Positions 59,200 to 64,000 of a stretch of DNA of 64,000 nt are shown one piece after another; position 1 is the first letter of the stretch; every line of letters starts with the position of its first letter. A program made the translations under genes and the position numbers. The stretch spans positions 4,588,001 through 4,652,000 of the forward strand of contig NC_092679.1 in the NCBI RefSeq assembly GCF_964355755.1. Direction: 5' to 3'. Below the pieces are notes generated by a model that saw only the letters and a list, made by a program, of their open reading frames with translations, did not search any database and was not told where the DNA came from. This DNA is from Antedon mediterranea (lineage: Eukaryota; Echinodermata; Crinoidea; Comatulida; Antedonidae).

Positions 59200-62060
59200 T
59201 TTGTTGAATTTAAAATATAATTTTTAAATGACATTTTGATACATCGTATACGTAATAAACATATAACTCGAATCTTAATTTTAAAACATCTCAATATTAA
59301 ATCCAACAGTGCCTAACCATGTTAATTTAAATCTCGGATTCGATTCATTAAGCCCGCTATCCAGGCTAACTTTATGAACAATACCTATTATTTTAAAACA
59401 ACAAAAGAGTATCTGTCGGTTACAGAAATACATATGGCAAAGTTTTACAAAAATTAATAATTTTCAGATGTTGGAAAACTATACATTTCATAGGTACACA
59501 GCGGGAACCACATGTTTGAATAAGAAAATTATGATACTGTATCTCAGTGGTTCACACGTGTTGAGGTGTAATTCGGAGAAGAGAAAACCACTAAGCATAG
59601 AGCTAGGTTCATGTTGAGTTCATGTAAGTTTAAAAATCTGAAATTTAAGTTATGAATAATTGATTAACACAATATCTTTTAAAATGTAACTGTAATTTCT
59701 TAAAGCAGACATATTCATGTTGTTTTGCATATAGTCACCGAGGTTCCTAAAATGTCAAAAATTACAATGCAAAATAGATAAAAAAAATAAGGCAAAAAGT
59801 AATTTCACTATTAATTTGTAAGCACTAGACCCCACTATTTTAAAATCCTCGTAACATTCAACGAAAATTGGAAAATCATCATTTAGAATAAATACGAGTG
59901 GCATAAAGAAACGAAAAGTTCATATCACAAGCGGCGCGAATGTAGTAATTTGTAAAACCCAGCAGTATGTGTTAATTCCAACACGTACAGCGGATGAAAT
60001 AGACATAGTAGGGTGGTCTGGGAACATGTTGCGCACGTTGGACGAATCTGTTGGTTTATCTCGGAGACCAAAATAATTATATTCTTACGACACAGTACTG
60101 TAGTGTTTCAGATAAAATGCTTCAAATGTACAGTAGTAGGTCTAAACTAAACTGGAAATTGTGGTGAACTTGTCTCCCTCTAAATTTTAAAACTTATACA
60201 ACTTTGCTGGTAAAGTTTTCGTATGAATTGATTCTCAGAATGGTCTAGACGAAAATTGCTACAATAAAAACAAAATTGCTACAATGAACTAAAATTGTAT
60301 TGTGGTACACAATTTGTCTCCCTCTAAAGTTTAGAACTAATAAAACTTTACAGTACAACGCACAAATCTACAATATACATAAACTACAACTGTGACGTCA
60401 TTGAAATAATCGAATTGTTTCTACCAAGGACAGGGGACAGACTGTTGAACTCATCATGAACTGATCGTCATATTCTTTCTTAAAATAATCTGGTTGCCTT
60501 GATCGGGAATGATTGTTCATCCAGATTAATTTACAATGGAGTGACATTACACCCTCCTCCAGAGTCGATAGCGGTGATGAGATAGGCCTACTCCAGATTT
60601 ATAAATTGTTAATTAGTTCTATTTTGAAGTCAACATTTTCACCAAGTTATTTAGTTCCTAGTCAATGATTTTAATTTTAAAACAAAATTGAAACATTGAG
60701 GCAGGGGCAAAAAGCAGGAGATATAGGTAAATCTATTATTTCAGGGGTTTTCATTTTACATAAGATATTTAACAATTCGAATAATTGGAACCACGTTTTG
60801 GAAAAACCTTGATGAACTCTCCATTCAAGTGGCCCGATTTTATTAGGCAAGATAAGTATTGTCTGAAACACGAGGTGAATGTATAATGTGGTCTGGCACG
60901 GTTACCAAACGGAAATGATTACTACCAATACAAATCTATTTCTAGCCTCACACCTCCCTACGGGCCGTACACCTTGTCGGATAGGATCACGACATAACCG
61001 GGGTTTGTACTGTTGTTTTGGGTTAGAATGGTTGGAAGGAGTTTGGCTAGACGAGCTTAGACGAGAATGACGTTGGTCTCAAAAGTGGGCGAAACATTAA
61101 TACCGGATTTGAAAGCGACTTGTCTGTCTGAAATGAATATTCCATTTCCATACTGAAGATGATTTTTCGGCGGGACATTGTCTTAGCTAGGGTGGACTGT
61201 CTGGAATAATAAACCCACTGTTCCATATTTTAATTAACTGAAATTAACAAAATACAATATTTGAATAATTTGTTCTGAAATTACATCTCCGATGATCAGG
61301 ATCTACATTACTTGGTCAATATTTCACACCCAAAACCAGTTTTCATTTTCAGGAATCACTTTGTACGTGTCAATTTAGAAGTTTTTCTTTTATTAATTTA
61401 TTTTTGCGCCGCAATTAGGCTACTGCTACCAAAAGTTAAAAGTATCGCACAGAAGTAAAACGTAAGTATTCCTTCAAAAATTATAAAAATAATCAAACTT
61501 CTTTTTTTGTGTTGTGTTCGTATTCAAGAATGTTTTTGTTGGTCACTTCAACCCAGTATAGTAAACATATGTCACAAATTACAATCACTTCTCACACCAC
61601 ATGAAATGTTTGGTTATTATCGCTTCAGTGACCCAAAAAACTCATGGTTGCATAATATAAACACGATTAAGCTTATTTGATGATGCTATCTTCATCGGCA
61701 CGAAATGACACGGCACGCACGACGCGCGCGCCCAAACGCTGATGAAAGAGGAATAACTTTTGTACGCGCGCGTAACAATTGTGAGACATTTCGCGATGTC
61801 GCTATACTACAAGTTAGGTCTATCTAGTTTTTAGAAGACTCCGAAAAATGGCTACTATAAATTTTGCTGAGATTAAATCACGCAAACATACAAGACCAGT
61901 AGAATAACCCATCATAACCAGGCTTCGCAGTCTTTGATGAAACGAATACACCTGTCAAGCCCAACTGTTTGTCAATTATTATATACGTTATTTATGTTAA
62001 GCTTCGATTGATAGACATAGTCCTATTAGAAACTCAAATCAGACAACGCCCCCATACGGG
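59200..62060. other. Upstream region of the TGF-beta gene
   Basis: No exon recognised. GC-rich GCACGACGCGCGCGCCCAAA near 61,715 stands out in AT-rich surroundings and could be a regulatory or CpG-rich patch. A short tandem of TTGTCTCCCTCTAAA(G/T)TTT is seen at about 60,172 and 60,308. Confidence 0.4.
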
Positions 62061-62067
62061 ACATTAT

Positions 62068-62099
62068 TATATATAGCCAACTATTTGCATCCTTCAGTC
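62068..62099 (+). promoter_or_regulatory. TATA box plus initiator of the TGF-beta gene
   Basis: TATATATA at 62,068-62,075 and TCAGTC at 62,094-62,099 (predicted start A at 62,096) are 28 bp apart, the canonical TATA-to-start distance. This predicts a 5-prime UTR of about 107 nt before the ATG at 62,203. Confidence 0.55.
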
Positions 62100-62202
62100 A
62101 ATAGTTAATTCTGGACGCGGTAGCATACGAATCACTTTCCACTGGATAACATAAAATCAGAGAAATACCCAGTTGCCGAAACGCCGGCTAGGTGTGTTGA
62201 CA

Positions 62203-62623
62203 ATGGACTTGTTTACATTTTTAAATTATAGTTTGAGGAGTATGAACATTTTTGGAAAAACGCGACGAAGGACTATGTCTTTGACAGTATATTTGTTTGC
62301 TTTAGTTTTTGTTATTAGTATTGAAATTTGCTCAAGTTCGCAGTGTATGTTAGACATTTACCAATATGAAACGAAACGGACAGCGGCTATACGCGGTCAA
62401 ATTTTGAGTAAGCTGGGAATGACTGTCCCACCAAAAGACACTGGACCAGCAATAATTCCAAAAGACGATGAGGAAAAATGGAATGAAACGCAAAGAATTC
62501 TGGAAGAACAGTGGTTAGAAAAATTGGAATCCTGTCACGATTCCATTAACGAGGACGAGTATTACGCAAAACTTACTAAAACTTATTCATTGGAGAAAGA
62601 ATGGCCACAAATATCAAATAACG
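62203..62623 (+). CDS. TGFB: TGF-beta ligand, first coding exon (partial gene)
   Basis: A secreted growth factor precursor, of which this is the N-terminal exon (140 codons plus one base, donor ACG|GTAAGT). The first ATG is at 62,203; later in-frame ATGs (62,242 and 62,275) would put the hydrophobic signal peptide (LTVYLFALVFVISIE) closer to the start. After cleavage the prodomain begins SSQCMLDIYQYETKR, then TAAIRGQILSKLGMTVPP (human TGFB1: EAIRGQILSKL), a glycosylation site NETQ, and DEYYAKLTKTYS (human ADYYAKEVTRV). The Cys near the prodomain start sits where TGF-beta uses a Cys to bond LTBP or GARP. Mature ligand exons must lie to the right of 64,000. Confidence 0.88.
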
Positions 62624-64000
62624 GTAAGTACATTTTACATTTTGTTTAAAAAAATGTATTCAGACCTATATAAGAAAAAACACTATGGGCCTTCTATTGA
62701 AATACATATATGCCTATTTAGGCCTACTTTATGGTATTTTTTACGGTAATATGCGCATTGGTACGTCCCCTTTTAACACCTGTAAGAATATCACAGTAAT
62801 ATATCAAATTCATTCTTAATACATCATACACTTCAGAACTAACTATTAACAAACAGATGGTCAGTTCAATTCAACGTCAACTTTCTGGTTTTTACGGATT
62901 TACCACCTTTAAAGTAATTCGTGAGGTACAAAGAAACAAAACTATCTTCCTAAATATGTGAACTAATCATGAGTAAAAGTACTACACCAACTTAAACCGT
63001 GCATATGACATTAATTGTTTGCTTTCCATTGGGATCAAAAGTGAAACTGCTTAATTTGTTGTAAAATACATATTCCCATTGAGTAATATCCTACGAACCA
63101 CTGCACAGCGTTTATTGTAGCCTACTTTTTACTTGTAGAATGTAGAAATGTGTTTGTTAATACGTTTTGTTAATTACGTCACCCAAACAACCTATTATCT
63201 TTTTCATCCTTACAACGTTGGCTATAAGTAAACCTACTGGAACTAGGATGCAATCCAAAAATCTTTTTTCTTGTAATAATTAAATTGCAATATCTTATTA
63301 GGCCTATCTAACAGTTGTAGAATTTACATCTGGGACTCTGTGGAAACTAAACTCTCATATATTCTGTACTAAAGTATATGTACCACCAGACAACAATGTG
63401 AACCTGTTATACAATCTTATATATCCATGCTTATACTAAAGCTTATATTTCCAGACAGTGAGACTTCGATTATTGGAAACTCGGACAGTCGAATTAGGTC
63501 AATTTACTTATAGTTTCAAAGTTATCGTCTCTTGCTGCTAATTGTTATCTTGGTTTAAACATACTAATAGACAGTCCCTGCAACTTGTAATTACAGAAAA
63601 AATATTGTCCATATGTTGCAGATTCCAAACACATAATTATTACATGGAGGAAATAAGTCTGTGGATTAATATTATAAAGGCAAGTTTGTTTCTCTAATTC
63701 AAACATTTGATTTGCATAATTGGGGTTTTAATAATACAACATCAAACTGACAATCTTGAATAGGTTTTCTAAAGTTGAATCTCCATTTAGTATTCTATTT
63801 TATTTATTTGTTGACCTTTGACTCACAATATGCGGTGCGGTCCAAGAAACAAAACAGAACAGAACATATTGAAAAATAAAGACATGAATAACTAAACTAT
63901 AACTAAGCTAAAAACAAAAACAACAGTACAATACAATACTATAAATAAATTATATGTAAATACTAGACCTGTTGAGCCAATTCACGTTTTGTTCTTAATT
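62624..64000. other. First intron of the TGF-beta gene
   Basis: No further TGF-beta exon is recognised up to the window end, so intron 1 exceeds 1.37 kb. Nothing else is seen. Confidence 0.5.

Overview
The window is AT-rich animal nuclear DNA, most likely from an echinoderm or a close deuterostome relative. The evidence is spliced genes with GT/AG introns, many tRNA-derived SINEs and MITEs, numerous GGCCTAGGCC-type strings, and a TGF-beta ligand gene beside RRP15. No search was possible, so the taxonomic call is inference. Gene models were built by joining exons by hand so that splice sites, codon phase and remembered family motifs all agreed.

Layout. Positions 1-18,375 hold no exon I can recognise; they carry minisatellites, MITEs, SINE and LINE pieces, and may be the last intron(s) of RAD51B. 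Positions 18,376-35,533 (minus strand) are RAD51B: six phase-compatible exons covering the N-terminal domain, Walker A and Walker B. The roughly 100-residue C-terminal end was not found and probably lies left of the window. Positions 38,429-44,034 (plus) are an 11-exon gene for a 991-residue secreted protein: signal peptide, C-type lectin domain, two EGF modules, then a complete arthropod-type prophenoloxidase/hemocyanin with all six copper-binding histidines. This recognition-effector fusion is the standout of the window.

Positions 45,329-47,838 (minus) encode a nuclear-looking protein with CCHH and CCHC zinc knuckles, a helix-rich HTH-like region and a glutamine-rich tail made by a 30-bp minisatellite. 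Its divergent neighbour on the plus strand is RRP15 (five exons, 50,760-56,005). The short region between their start codons has been split by a 2.5-kb fold-back transposon (48,129-50,644) with about 20 tandem hairpins, long terminal inverted repeats and a 9-11 bp target duplication. RRP15 intron 1 appears to hold a second element (50,955-54,549) with inverted ends, a possible 9-bp duplication and a decayed PHD-like/FLYWCH gene of the kind carried by animal Mutator-like elements. At 62,203 the first coding exon of a TGF-beta ligand begins, behind a TATA box and initiator at canonical spacing. RRP15 followed by TGFB in the same orientation matches the human RRP15-TGFB2 neighbourhood.

The rest is repeats: a six-site MITE family, two Helitron-like copies that end in CTAG, a dispersed family of GTGTCCCC-type arrays, palindromic fold-backs and local tandem arrays.
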